Positions 36,691 to 45,248 of a DNA stretch of 51,414 nt are shown in pieces. The notes below the pieces were generated by a model, which saw only the letters and a list, made by a program, of their open reading frames with translations, had not been told where the DNA came from and did not search any database. This stretch comes from Candidatus Avidehalobacter gallistercoris (GTDB taxonomy: Bacteria; Bacillota; Dehalobacteriia; UBA4068; UBA4997): the NCBI GenBank assembly GCA_018715045.1, contig DVMH01000005.1:1-51414 (forward strand). The letters run 5' to 3'. Position 1 is the first letter of the stretch, and the number at the start of each line of letters is the position of its first letter. The position numbers and the translations under genes are program-made.

Positions 36691-37209
36691 ATGAAAGAGG
36701 AGCAAATGATTAGTGTGGGCGAAATCACCGGCGCGCACGGTATCAAAGGCCAAGTTAAAGTGGAGGCATTGACCGATTTTCCAGCGACCCGCTTTTCTCC
36801 CGGCGCGGAGCTATACGTGCAAAAATTGGGTCGGACGGCGAAAGTCATCTCCGCTAGCGTGCATAAGGGGCTGTATCTGCTTTTGCTCTCCGGCATAGAT
36901 GACCGCGACCAGGCGCAAACTTTGCTGCATACCTATTTGCAGGTGCCACAAAGCAGTCTTGCAGAACTGCCGCCTGGCGAATATTACCATTTTCAGCTGA
37001 TTGGACTTGCCGTCTATCAAGCCGGCGAATTGCTGGGCAAGCTTACCGAGGTCATGCAGACCGGCGCAAACGATGTTTACGTTATCAAAGCGCCTCAAGG
37101 CCAAAGACCTGCGGAAATACTGATACCTGCTCTCAAAAGCTGCATATTGAACGTAGACCTGGCCTCTGGCCGTATGGACGTAAAGCTGCCGGAGGGGCTG
37201 TTGGATTGA
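36691..37209 (+). CDS. rimM: RimM, 16S rRNA processing factor
   Basis: RimM binds ribosomal protein uS19 and helps mature the 30S head. The 172-residue protein has the N-terminal RimM domain (VGEITGAHGIKGQVKVEALTDFP) and a C-terminal PRC-barrel (PPGEYYHFQLIGLAVY, DVYVIKAP). It starts after AAGGAG, and its TGA overlaps the trmD start. Confidence 0.95.
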   Translation: MKEEQMISVGEITGAHGIKGQVKVEALTDFPATRFSPGAELYVQKLGRTAKVISASVHKGLYLLLLSGIDDRDQAQTLLHTYLQVPQSSLAELPPGEYYHFQLIGLAVYQAGELLGKLTEVMQTGANDVYVIKAPQGQRPAEILIPALKSCILNVDLASGRMDVKLPEGLLD

Positions 37210-38522
37210 TGCATATCGACATTTTGACGCTGTTCCCCGATATGTTTGCACCGCTTCGTGAGAGTATTGTAGGTCGGGCAGTACGTAACGGTATCTGCGA
37301 GCTGAACGTGAAAAATATTCGCGATTACACTGGCCCTAAGCACGGATTAACCGACGACAAGCTCTACGGCGGCGGTGTGGGCATGGTGATGAAGCCGGAA
37401 CCGTTGTTTGAAGCAATAGCAGACCTGAAAAAAAAACCCAACGCCCGTATTATTATTACCAGTCCAGCGGGGCGTGTGTTTGACCAGCAAGCGGCAGAGG
37501 AATTATCCCATAGCGAGCAGCTGATTTTTATCTGCGGCCATTATGAGGGCATTGATCAGCGAGTAGAAGATGCGTTGGCTACTGACGTTTTTTCTATTGG
37601 TGATTTTGTATTGACGGGCGGAGAACTTCCGGCCATGGTGATGGCGGATTCGATTATCCGCCTGCTTCCTGGCGCTTTGGGGCATGATAAATCAAGCGAG
37701 GAGGAGAGCTTCTCGGAAGGGCTGTTGGAATATCCTCAGTACACCCGCCCGCCGGAATTTAATGGCATGACAGTGCCGGAAGTTTTGCAGGGCGGAAATC
37801 ATGAAGCAATCCGCCGCTGGCGACGGGAGCAAAGCCTTGCGCGCACTTATGAGCGTCGCCCGGAGCTTTTAAGCAATGCAGTGCTGACGACGGAAGATAT
37901 GCGTCAGCTGGCAGCGCTCAAGGCTGAAAGCAGGGGAGAAAGCAAGGTTTGGCTGGCACTGGTGCATTACCCGGTGTACAACAAAAAGAATACAATCATC
38001 AACACTTCTACAACCAATCTGGATATTCACGATATAGCGAGGGCGGTGGCAACGTTTGGTTTGTCCGGCTATTATATTGTGCAGCCAGCGCCTGCCCAAC
38101 GTGAGCTTATCGGTACGCTGCTGAAACATTGGCAGTATGGCTTTGGCGCGCATTACAACCCAGACCGTCATGAAGCTCTGGGCAAAATAGGTTTGGTTGA
38201 AAGCATTGCGGCAGCAAAGACGGAAATTGCTAAAATTACCGGACAACCGCCCAAAATCATCGCTACTTCTGCCAAAGCCAGCCCTGATATGCGCGGCTAT
38301 GCAGAGCTTAGACAGGAGATATGGCAGAGCAATACGCCGTATTTGCTGATGTTTGGCACCGGTTGGGGGCTGACGGACGAAACGATAGCTGAAGCCGACT
38401 GCGTTCTGCGCCCCGTATACGGCGCAGGCTCATATAACCACCTGTCCGTCAGAAGTGCGGTCTCTATAATCTTAGACCGTTTGTTTGGCGAGGGCGGCGC
38501 TAAGTTTGCTCAGAAATTTTGA
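37209..38522 (+). CDS. trmD: TrmD fused to a second SPOUT-type RNA methyltransferase domain
   Basis: Residues 1-240 are TrmD, which makes m1G37 in tRNA: MHIDILTLFPDMF, CGHYEGIDQRVED, SIGDFVLTGGELPAMVMADS and a C-terminal helical domain ending around LSNAVLTTEDMRQL. From about 250 onwards (VWLALVHYPVYNKKNTIINTSTTNLDIHDIAR and LMFGTGWGLTDE, YNHLSVRSAVSIILDRL) the protein is a SAM-dependent RNA methyltransferase of the Methyltrn_RNA_4 type (PF09936), normally a separate neighbour gene. Here no stop divides them. The start is ATG 37209 (TTG 37206 possible). Confidence 0.93.
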   Translation: MHIDILTLFPDMFAPLRESIVGRAVRNGICELNVKNIRDYTGPKHGLTDDKLYGGGVGMVMKPEPLFEAIADLKKKPNARIIITSPAGRVFDQQAAEELSHSEQLIFICGHYEGIDQRVEDALATDVFSIGDFVLTGGELPAMVMADSIIRLLPGALGHDKSSEEESFSEGLLEYPQYTRPPEFNGMTVPEVLQGGNHEAIRRWRREQSLARTYERRPELLSNAVLTTEDMRQLAALKAESRGESKVWLALVHYPVYNKKNTIINTSTTNLDIHDIARAVATFGLSGYYIVQPAPAQRELIGTLLKHWQYGFGAHYNPDRHEALGKIGLVESIAAAKTEIAKITGQPPKIIATSAKASPDMRGYAELRQEIWQSNTPYLLMFGTGWGLTDETIAEADCVLRPVYGAGSYNHLSVRSAVSIILDRLFGEGGAKFAQKF

Positions 38523-38539
38523 TAGATAAGCGCATAAGA

Positions 38540-38576
38540 AAAACAAGCCGGAGCGCTCACTATTCCGACTTGTTTT
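38540..38576. terminator. Bidirectional terminator between trmD and the LysM gene
   Basis: AAAACAAG (38540-38547) and CTTGTTTT (38569-38576) form the outer stem with CGGA/TCCG inside. The A-tract on one side and T-tract on the other suit the two convergent genes. Confidence 0.75.
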
Positions 38577-38605
38577 CCGTATGTGTGCCTGAGCTTTCAG
38601 ACACT

Positions 38606-39124
38606 TCAGCTAAGCTTGCTGCCGCAGGTGGGGCAGAAGCGCGAACCGCACTCATTGAGGCTGTTCATATTCAGGCCCGTGCGGGCGCGCGGTACAAATA
38701 TTTTGTCGCCGGGGTAGATCATATCCGGATTCTGGATCTGCGGGTTAACCTGCAAAAGCTCTTTCATGCTGATGTCGAAGCATTTTGCCAGCTGATAAAT
38801 ATTGTCGTTCTGTTTTACGACGTAAATCAACGGACGGGGCAGTCTGCGCAGCTCGCTGCATATCTCGCTGCGGCTGGTTTCGTCCATATCCGGCAACCCG
38901 ATGTTCGGTTCTACCTCAACTTGAGGAATCCCGGCAAAGCCGGTGTTCTGGGGCTGCTGCTGCTCGCGCGCACAGCCCTCCGGCAGTATCACGCGGTCTC
39001 CGACTGTGATGTTGTTGGGATTGCTGATCTGGGGGTTAGCGGCCAGCACCTCCTGCAAGCTGCACCCGTGATTCTGGGCGATTGACCAAAGACTATCGCC
39101 TGGCTGGATTATGTGGTAATTCAT
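38606..39124 (-). CDS. Protein with two LysM domains and a cysteine-rich tail
   Basis: A 172-residue protein with two LysM repeats (residues 1-48, YHIIQPGDSLWSIAQNHGC...; and ~95-142, YVVKQNDNIYQLAKCF...). LysM binds the glycan of peptidoglycan. A linker rich in Pro/Glu separates them. The last 20 residues (ECGSRFCPTCGSKLS) look like half a zinc ribbon. There is no signal peptide, so it may act inside the forespore or coat or be released another way; LysM proteins of this build occur in spore formers. Confidence 0.82.
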   Translation of the reverse strand: MNYHIIQPGDSLWSIAQNHGCSLQEVLAANPQISNPNNITVGDRVILPEGCAREQQQPQNTGFAGIPQVEVEPNIGLPDMDETSRSEICSELRRLPRPLIYVVKQNDNIYQLAKCFDISMKELLQVNPQIQNPDMIYPGDKIFVPRARTGLNMNSLNECGSRFCPTCGSKLS

Positions 39125-39251
39125 GGTTTGCCTCCTTTTACCTCTTGCTTGGTATATAGTAGTTTATCGGGTAGAGTGTGGAAGTGTTACTGTCATTCTT
39201 CCCAAAATCACCAATTCAGTCAATAAATTTTGTTGCTGTAGCTATTTTTAT

Positions 39252-39280
39252 TTGCAAAAAAATGTGATATATTGTATAAT
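39252..39280 (+). promoter_or_regulatory. Promoter of ylbF-fur genes
   Basis: TTGCAA (39252-39257), 17 bases, TATAAT (39275-39280), about 85 bases before the YlbF gene. Confidence 0.6.
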
Positions 39281-39363
39281 GTCTTGTGTATGGCAGCCCG
39301 CAATGGCATAAGATTCGAATTTAGGCTAAGCCATTATATGATAGTTGCTAAGAGGTTAAAAAT

Positions 39364-39789
39364 ATGGTTAAAAATGAAGGCATATATCAGACTGCCAGTA
39401 AGCTTGCGGAGCAGATCAAGGCATCGCCGGAATACGCCCGCTATATAACTGCTAAAGAGCGCCTGCTGCATGACCCGATCAATCGTAAACTGCTGCGAGA
39501 CCTGCGCAACAAGCAGTTCGATTTGGAAGACAGTCTGGAAACCGGCGAAGAATATACAAAGCAGGAAGAATTCTTGAACGACTTGATGATGTCGGTAGCG
39601 TTAAACCCCGTTGTCAACGATTTCTTGAACGCAGAATATAACTTCGGCCGCATTATCGAGCAGCTTAGTGAAATTTTTGAACAGATTTTCCCTGAGGACG
39701 ATATCTTCGAGGAGGAAGAAGCGGCAGCCACTGTAAGCGATGCGCTGCATGACTCGGCTGGACGCGAGGATACTACTTACATAAACTGA
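39364..39789 (+). CDS. YlbF/YmcA-family protein
   Basis: A 141-residue helical protein of the YlbF family (DUF964). In Bacillus the YlbF-YmcA-YaaT complex controls RNase Y and hence biofilm, competence and sporulation. The core runs from ASKLAEQIKASPEYARYITAKERLLHDP to about residue 112 (LSEIFEQIF), followed by an acidic tail. It lies nine bases upstream of a Fur-family gene and is co-transcribed with it. Confidence 0.85.
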   Translation: MVKNEGIYQTASKLAEQIKASPEYARYITAKERLLHDPINRKLLRDLRNKQFDLEDSLETGEEYTKQEEFLNDLMMSVALNPVVNDFLNAEYNFGRIIEQLSEIFEQIFPEDDIFEEEEAAATVSDALHDSAGREDTTYIN

Positions 39790-39798
39790 GGAAGCAGT

Positions 39799-40239
39799 AT
39801 GGAGAAATTGAACGCCAAACCGCTGGCCGACTTAAAGCCAAGCTCGGTGCAGCGCATGACCAGACAGCGCCAGGCCATCATAAGAGTGCTGGCCTCCACC
39901 AAGGAACACCCGACAGCGGAGGAAATACATGCGCAAGTTCGTGATGAGCTGCCTGATATCAGTATCGGCACTATATACCGCAATCTGCAAATGTTGCTGG
40001 CCGATGGGCTGGTGCAGGAAATATCACTGGGACGCTCCGGCGCCCGGTTTGATGCTAATCAGCAGCCGCACAGCCACTTCTTCTGCCGGAAGTGCGGCCG
40101 GGTTTATGATGTGCCGGCCTATGGAACGCCCCCAACGCCGGAGATAACGCGGCAGATACCGGGAAGACTTGATAGTCAGCGCACGGATTTTTTCGGCGTG
40201 TGCAGCGCTTGCCTGAAGCAGGCAAAACATAATGCTTGA
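39799..40239 (+). CDS. Fur-family metal or peroxide regulator
   Basis: A 146-residue Fur-family repressor. The winged helix includes RQRQAIIRVLASTKEHPTAEEIHAQV and ISIGTIYRNLQMLLADGLVQE. The metal domain has HSHFFCRKCG and CSAC, the two CxxC pairs of a structural zinc. The regulatory residues resemble PerR or Fur but cannot be told apart with confidence. It is preceded by the YlbF gene and followed by the TPR protein gene. Confidence 0.9.
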   Translation: MEKLNAKPLADLKPSSVQRMTRQRQAIIRVLASTKEHPTAEEIHAQVRDELPDISIGTIYRNLQMLLADGLVQEISLGRSGARFDANQQPHSHFFCRKCGRVYDVPAYGTPPTPEITRQIPGRLDSQRTDFFGVCSACLKQAKHNA

Positions 40240-40276
40240 ACTAAATAAATTTAATTTATCTGGAGGAAATTACAAT

Positions 40277-41299
40277 ATGTCGATTATGGGAATGCGTGAA
40301 TGGTTCCGCAAAAACAGAGTGCTCATGCTGGTTGTTTTCATACTGCTTCTGGCAGGTCTTTTGATTTCATACGGACACTTCGGCGGCAATACTACTTACA
40401 CCGCAGCTGATTATGAAAAGATGGTGGCCGATGCCAGAGAAGCTTATGCGGCAAACTCCAGCGACCCTGCTACTGTACAGGCTCTGGCCAGTATTTTGGC
40501 CGATTATGCCGCGTTTTTGAATGATGATAAGGCCGATCAAGAAACAGTGAAAGCTGTTGATGACGAGGCTCTGAAATATTACAACGAGTATTATGGATTG
40601 ATGGTTCTTGACGCCACCGAATCTTATCAGGCGGAACAGAATTATGCCAATGCTTATATGGTGGCTTCCTATTTGCAGCAGCGAGCGCAGGTACAGAGCA
40701 TGATGGACGGAATGGACGGTAAGGCTATCTCTGATCAAGCCAACCAATGGATGGTTACCGCCATGACCCATCGCATTGACGAACTGAACGCTGATCTGGC
40801 CGAAAATTCCACCGACCACACAATCATCGCCGATCTAGCCGATGCGACGGCGGCTTTGGCCTATTATCAGCATGAGTTGGATGCGGAAGTCGACATCGAC
40901 GCGGCTTATTTGGAAGCTATAGACCTTTGTGAGCAGGCCATTGAAAACTGCGGCAACGACGTTGAACCTGCCGTTAAGGCCAGCTATTATCAGAAAGCCG
41001 CCAACTATGCTGAAAACACAGGCAACAATGTGCTGGCAGAAGAATATTATCGCATGTCGCTTGAAACCGCACCGGCAGATTATGACGCCAACGTAGCGCT
41101 GGCCGCTTTTCTGCTGGGTGATAACCGCTACGATGAGACCATTGAGCTGCTGACGGCCTACCGCGAAACTTTATCCGATGACGACGCTAACGCCGCTAAC
41201 ATTGACAGCAGTATCGAATATGTTGAAGCGTTGAAAGAAGCCGCTGAAAACCCCGATACTGATACGGAAGACGATAATAACAGCGGTGACGCCAACTAA
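40277..41299 (+). CDS. Membrane-anchored TPR protein
   Basis: A 340-residue protein with one membrane helix near the N-terminus (about 14-33, VLMLVVFILLLAGLLISYG) and an outward acidic domain with TPR-like helical repeats (ANYAENTGNNVLAEEYYRMSLETAPADYDANVALAAFLLGDNRYDETIELL). The tail is Asp/Glu/Asn rich. It probably acts as a scaffold at the membrane; the partner is unknown. The ATG at 40277 follows GGAGG, while the frame is open back to 40232. Confidence 0.75.
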   Translation: MSIMGMREWFRKNRVLMLVVFILLLAGLLISYGHFGGNTTYTAADYEKMVADAREAYAANSSDPATVQALASILADYAAFLNDDKADQETVKAVDDEALKYYNEYYGLMVLDATESYQAEQNYANAYMVASYLQQRAQVQSMMDGMDGKAISDQANQWMVTAMTHRIDELNADLAENSTDHTIIADLADATAALAYYQHELDAEVDIDAAYLEAIDLCEQAIENCGNDVEPAVKASYYQKAANYAENTGNNVLAEEYYRMSLETAPADYDANVALAAFLLGDNRYDETIELLTAYRETLSDDDANAANIDSSIEYVEALKEAAENPDTDTEDDNNSGDAN

Positions 41300-41814
41300 A
41301 AGTTTCAGCTAAAATATCAGAGTGCGTTGCGTCATTGTATGCTTCGCACTCTTTTCTTACCGCCAATACTCACTATCATTTGCAACCTGCCGGACGAGCT
41401 GGACTTGGTATAACGCGATTTTAACGCCAAATTGCTGCCGGATCTCACAAGAAACTGCCAAATTGGCATTTGTCTGCTGCTGAATTGATACAATGTACGC
41501 TTAAAACCTGCACTTATGGCTGAACACACTGTAAACCTGTTCTCTGGATGCAGCATTTAAGCCTTGATTTTCCTGCGATGACAGCATACGTCAGGGATTA
41601 TTATGTTAAAATAGCAGCTTTCTTTACTATCGCATGGCTGGCAATGTAAGGCAACTCTGTCCTATCTGGAGCCAAGGACGGCTGGATATTTGAACGTACG
41701 GCCAAGTAATGCCAAAAGCAATTGAAAGTCAATGCCGTTGCGTAATGCACACTTGAGCATAAAGATGGTGAAAAAGCGTCCAGGTAAACTCTTAATCATA
41801 ATCTAGGCAAATCT
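41300..41814. other. 515-bp gap: terminator, then probably decayed sequence
   Basis: Apart from the terminator at 41319-41355 nothing is supported. Short frames on both strands are cut by stops and lack ribosome binding sites; a 74-codon minus-strand frame (41332-41556) resembles nothing I know. The stretch 41580-41800 has coding-like composition with many stops, which suggests an old pseudogene. Confidence 0.35.
41319..41355 (+). terminator. Terminator after the TPR protein gene
   Basis: AGAGTGCG and CGCACTCT pair over eight bases around an 18-nt loop, then TTTTC. Confidence 0.75.
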
Positions 41815-42924
41815 ATGATGAACAAACTGCTGCAATTTTTAAAAAACGATATTGTGTTGGCCTTATCCTGCCTGCTGGCCTTGGTTTCTGTTTGCGTTGT
41901 ACCGCCGAACCAAGCTTATTTGGGTTACATAGATTTCCGCACATTGGCTCTGCTATTCTCCTTGATGGCAATTATGGCAGGACTAAACCGGCTGGGCATA
42001 TTTAAATTGCTGGCAGCCTGGCTGCTAGGGCGGGTACAGACGGTGCGCGGCCTGCTGCTGACATTTATTCTGCTTTGTTATTTCAGCTCCATGATAATCA
42101 CCAATGATGTGGCCTTGCTGACATTTGTGCCGTTCACCATCGTTACACTGAAGCTGGCGGGCGAGAGCAAAAGGCTTATCTATACCGTGACGCTGGAAAC
42201 GGCGGCGGCCAATCTTGGAAGTATGCTGACGCCCATAGGCAACCCCCAAAACCTATATCTCTTTTCTTCATATGATATGAGCGTGGATGATTTCTTTTTA
42301 ACCATCGACCCATATGCTACGCTTTCGCTGGTATTGCTGCTGCTGGCAGCACTGCTTGCACCCAACACACCGCTGACGGTTAAGCAGGAGAAGCTGCCAA
42401 GGCCTAAGGAAAGGTGGCTGCTTTTTTTATATGGCGGGCTGTTCGCGTTGGCTCTGTGCTGTATTTTTCGCTTGCTGCCCCCTTATGTACTGCTGCCAAT
42501 AGTGCTTATATCATTGCTGTTGGTTGATCGCGCGACTCTTAAAGGAGTTGATTATGCACTTCTTTTAACATTTAGCTTTTTGTTCATTTTCATAGGCAAT
42601 CTTGGACAACTGCCCGATATTGCGGAATTCTTGCGACGCACAGTGACTGGCCATGAAGTGACAATGGCAGTGCTGGCCAGTCAGGTGTTTTCCAATGTTC
42701 CAGCGGCTATATTGCTCTCTGGCTTTACGGATAATGCTTCAGCACTGCTGGTAGGCGTAAATCTGGGCGGCCTCGGTACGCTGATTGCCTCGATGGCCAG
42801 TCTGATATCGCTCAAGTTTATTCAAAAAGAAGATGTGAACATAGGAAGCTATATTGCGGTATTTACCGCCGTAAACCTGGCTCTGCTGGCGGCTAACCTG
42901 GGCTTACATAGCCTTATTAATTAA
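41815..42924 (+). CDS. Anion permease of the SLC13/ArsB-NhaD (IT) superfamily
   Basis: A 369-residue integral membrane protein with about ten helices in two similar halves. SSMIITNDVALLTFVPFTI and, in the second half, SNVPAAILLSGFTD are the helix-breaking motifs of the ion-transporter superfamily (CitMHS/ArsB/SLC13). NLGSMLTPIGNPQN is typical. Substrate could be a dicarboxylate, sulfate or arsenite; no ars or citrate genes are adjacent. The ribosome binding site is weak; start ATG at 41815 or 41818. Confidence 0.82.
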   Translation: MMNKLLQFLKNDIVLALSCLLALVSVCVVPPNQAYLGYIDFRTLALLFSLMAIMAGLNRLGIFKLLAAWLLGRVQTVRGLLLTFILLCYFSSMIITNDVALLTFVPFTIVTLKLAGESKRLIYTVTLETAAANLGSMLTPIGNPQNLYLFSSYDMSVDDFFLTIDPYATLSLVLLLLAALLAPNTPLTVKQEKLPRPKERWLLFLYGGLFALALCCIFRLLPPYVLLPIVLISLLLVDRATLKGVDYALLLTFSFLFIFIGNLGQLPDIAEFLRRTVTGHEVTMAVLASQVFSNVPAAILLSGFTDNASALLVGVNLGGLGTLIASMASLISLKFIQKEDVNIGSYIAVFTAVNLALLAANLGLHSLIN

Positions 42925-42972
42925 CCCCCGGAGGCCAATGCTTAACAATCTAAAGGATATAAATCCCAAACA

Positions 42973-43009
42973 CCGAGAATTAAAGAGATGTGCTTCTCGG
43001 CTATTTTTT
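42973..43009 (+). terminator. Terminator after the permease gene
   Basis: CCGAGAA and TTCTCGG form a stem around a 14-nt loop, followed by CTATTTTTT. Confidence 0.75.
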
Positions 43010-43113
43010 ATTCAATTATGCTCTGAAAATCTCTATTTGAGCAGCTCGGCTGTCAGTATATACAGGTAGAAGCAAGACGAAGCAAAGAATATCGGGCTTA
43101 CTGCATAAAACAA

Positions 43114-43155
43114 AAGAGATGATGCAGTTCCTCTTAAGGAACTGCATCACCTCTT
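43114..43155 (-). terminator. Terminator of the cotJC gene
   Basis: TGATGCAGTTCC and GGAACTGCATCA pair perfectly, with an outer AAGAG/CTCTT stem. On the minus strand the hairpin is followed by TTTTGTTTTAT. It lies about 60 bases past the cotJC stop, so the truncated gene kept its native terminator. Confidence 0.85.
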
Positions 43156-43214
43156 ACATAAAATACTTCCCTTAGACATACCATATAACTGTCGAGATAT
43201 TTATAATATTGTGC

Positions 43215-43643
43215 CTATTTTGTCGGGAATTCTGGGTTAAAGGCATAGAAGTTTTTGCAGTTCAGACGGTCTTTGGTGCGCTCCAGCGCCTCGCCAAACC
43301 GTTGAAAATGCACGATTTCCCGCGCTCGCAGGAATTTGATCGGCTCAATGATATCGGGGTCGTCAACCAGCTTAAGAATATTATCGTAAGTGGTGCGTGC
43401 TTTCTGCTCTGCCGCCATATCTTCATGCAGGTCAGTGATAATATCACCCTTGGACTGGAAGTAGGATGCCGTAAAGGGTACACCGGCCGCTGCTACCGGG
43501 TAAATGCCGCTGGTATGGTCAACAAAGTAGTCGGCAAAGCCCTGTTCCTTAATCTGGTCAATAGTCAAGCCCTGCGTCAGCTGGAAAACCATTGCGCTGA
43601 TCATTTCCATATGCGCCAATTCTTCCGTACATGAATGATACAC
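43215..43643 (-). CDS. cotJC: Manganese catalase/CotJC, 3' part only (split by the mobile element)
   Basis: The 142 residues match CotJC-type manganese catalases from the first metal-ligand helix TEELAHMEM to the end: GVPFTASYFQSKGDIITDLHEDMAAEQKART and REIVHFQRFGEAL are the second ligand helices. The family is about 190 residues and normally has ~65 residues before TEELAH, with the first metal Glu; these are absent. Instead, the frame runs into the end of the serine recombinase gene, whose TAG overlaps the GTG by one base. So the 5' part was cut off by integration; it should lie at the far end of the element, beyond 51414. Confidence 0.85.
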   Translation of the reverse strand: MYHSCTEELAHMEMISAMVFQLTQGLTIDQIKEQGFADYFVDHTSGIYPVAAAGVPFTASYFQSKGDIITDLHEDMAAEQKARTTYDNILKLVDDPDIIEPIKFLRAREIVHFQRFGEALERTKDRLNCKNFYAFNPEFPTK

Positions 43644-45178
43644 TATACTTGTCTCGGCAACCGCGGTTGAATAGTTAGCTTCATGTCATCGGTGTGAACT
43701 TTGCGCGTCTGGCGGGTTGTTTTGCTGTATTCCGAGCGGGTCAGCACGGATTTGAGCAGGCTGTTTTTTTCCTCAACGGAGGAGTGGGGGTATAACTGCA
43801 AAACACGCTCTATTCGGGGGATAATCATTTGCTGGGCTTCTGCTATTGCTGCCTGCTGGTCGATTTCCTCCTGAACTTTGGAAATCTGCTGGCAAAGGTC
43901 GTCTTGCTGGCGACCCACATCGGCGCGGCGCTGTAAAAACTCCTCTGTGCTGTAAACGCCTTGCTCCAATAACTGATAAATGCGGGCGGATTGCTTTTCG
44001 AGCTGCTGCTGCTCCTTTTGCAGGTTGGCAAGAGTTTTCTCCAGTGGTACGGCCATAGGCAGCGGCTGTTGCTTGGCAATTTGGATTTTGTATCTTTTCA
44101 GCCAATTCCGCAGCACTCTTTGCAGTTCGTCTTCCACACGATGTTGGCTGCTGCCTACGGTGGGGCAGCCGGGTGTAAAGCACATCAGCATATCTGGCTT
44201 GCCGGGGCGGCGTGTCATTGGCTTGCCGCAATGGGCGCAAAACACCACGCCAGCCAGCGGGTTTTGTAATTTTCTATCAGCGCGAGCGCGTGGCGCTTTG
44301 TGCGCGTCAAGCTCCTGCTGCACCAAGTCAAACTGTTCTTGCGTGATAATCGCGGGGTGTATGCCCGGCGCCAAAATAATATTCTCACTAGCGGCGCGTG
44401 GGCGAGACCGCTTAATAATGCCGTTTTCTGCGGTTTTGCAAACTGCCCGTGCTCCCCAGCGAATCCACCCAGCATAAACCGGATTGGTGAGAATCTCGCG
44501 AACTACCGCATCAATCCATGGCTTGCCGGTGATGGTCGGCACCTTTAACTCATTCAAACGGTGGGCAATTTTGGTAGCGCCCAGTCCCTCTTTTGTGAAA
44601 AGATTGTATATCAGCTGAACATTGGGTGCGTTTTCGTCCGGCTCCAGCGTCCAGCCCTTTTGCCCGGTGAGTTTTATCCGGCGATAACCATACGGCGGGC
44701 GATTGCCAACATATTTGCCCTCTTGGCTGGAAGCTATGCGGCCACGCTGCTGCCGCTGGTTAATCATTTTGTATTCTCGTCGGCTCATAAACAGGCCAAA
44801 TTCAAAATATTCCTCGTCAAACTCGTTTGCAGGGTCGTATATTTTGGTTGGCGTTATAATTTTAGTACCGGAATATTTAAAGGCCTGCGCTACCAGACCT
44901 TGGTCGATGGTATCACCACGGGCAAGGCGGGTGATCTCCACCACCAGAACGCCTTGCCATGCTCCGGCTTCCACCTCGGCCAGTAACTTTTGCATTTGCG
45001 GGCGGCTGGCTATGGTTTCGCCGCTGACGACCTCGCGATAAATCTTGGTCAGATTGATGTTGAGACGCGCCGCCAGATGAATCAATTCCGCCTCGTGTCT
45101 GGCTAGAGTTTCGCCAGCTCCGTGAGCTTCGGCTTCTGCATCGGCTCGTGATTTTCTCAAATATGCACAATATGCAAT
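43643..45178 (-). CDS. Large serine recombinase (element integrase)
   Basis: This serine recombinase integrates and excises the element. The catalytic domain starts AYCAYLRKSRADAEAE (nucleophile Ser in RKSRAD), with VVSGETIASRPQMQKLL and VVEITRLARGD. A recombinase domain follows (PPYGYRR...), then a zinc ribbon (CAHCGKPM...CFTPGC) and a coiled coil. The open frame reaches back to 45256, but that part crosses a terminator-like hairpin and AAGGAGGGGG (45185-45194). Nine bases after this site is ATT at 45178, in frame, giving IAYCAYLRKSR. No ATG, GTG or TTG fits, so an ATT start is likely. Confidence 0.92.
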   Translation of the reverse strand: MAYCAYLRKSRADAEAEAHGAGETLARHEAELIHLAARLNINLTKIYREVVSGETIASRPQMQKLLAEVEAGAWQGVLVVEITRLARGDTIDQGLVAQAFKYSGTKIITPTKIYDPANEFDEEYFEFGLFMSRREYKMINQRQQRGRIASSQEGKYVGNRPPYGYRRIKLTGQKGWTLEPDENAPNVQLIYNLFTKEGLGATKIAHRLNELKVPTITGKPWIDAVVREILTNPVYAGWIRWGARAVCKTAENGIIKRSRPRAASENIILAPGIHPAIITQEQFDLVQQELDAHKAPRARADRKLQNPLAGVVFCAHCGKPMTRRPGKPDMLMCFTPGCPTVGSSQHRVEDELQRVLRNWLKRYKIQIAKQQPLPMAVPLEKTLANLQKEQQQLEKQSARIYQLLEQGVYSTEEFLQRRADVGRQQDDLCQQISKVQEEIDQQAAIAEAQQMIIPRIERVLQLYPHSSVEEKNSLLKSVLTRSEYSKTTRQTRKVHTDDMKLTIQPRLPRQV

Positions 45179-45202
45179 AGCGCACCCCCTCCTTAAAATT
45201 AT

Positions 45203-45228
45203 CTCCGCCCCGCAGCAGCAGGGCGGAG
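45203..45228 (-). terminator. Hairpin between the exonuclease-partner gene and the recombinase
   Basis: CTCCGCCC and GGGCGGAG flank a 10-nt loop; on the minus strand ATAATTTT follows. It comes 20 bases after the stop of the 45249-45788 gene and just before the recombinase ribosome binding site. Confidence 0.55.
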
Positions 45229-45248
45229 TATTTTGTTTGTCAATATAA

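Noticed and set aside
41332-41556. 74-codon minus-strand ORF
   Set aside because: It starts without a ribosome binding site, overlaps the terminator of the TPR gene and resembles no family; perhaps decayed DNA.
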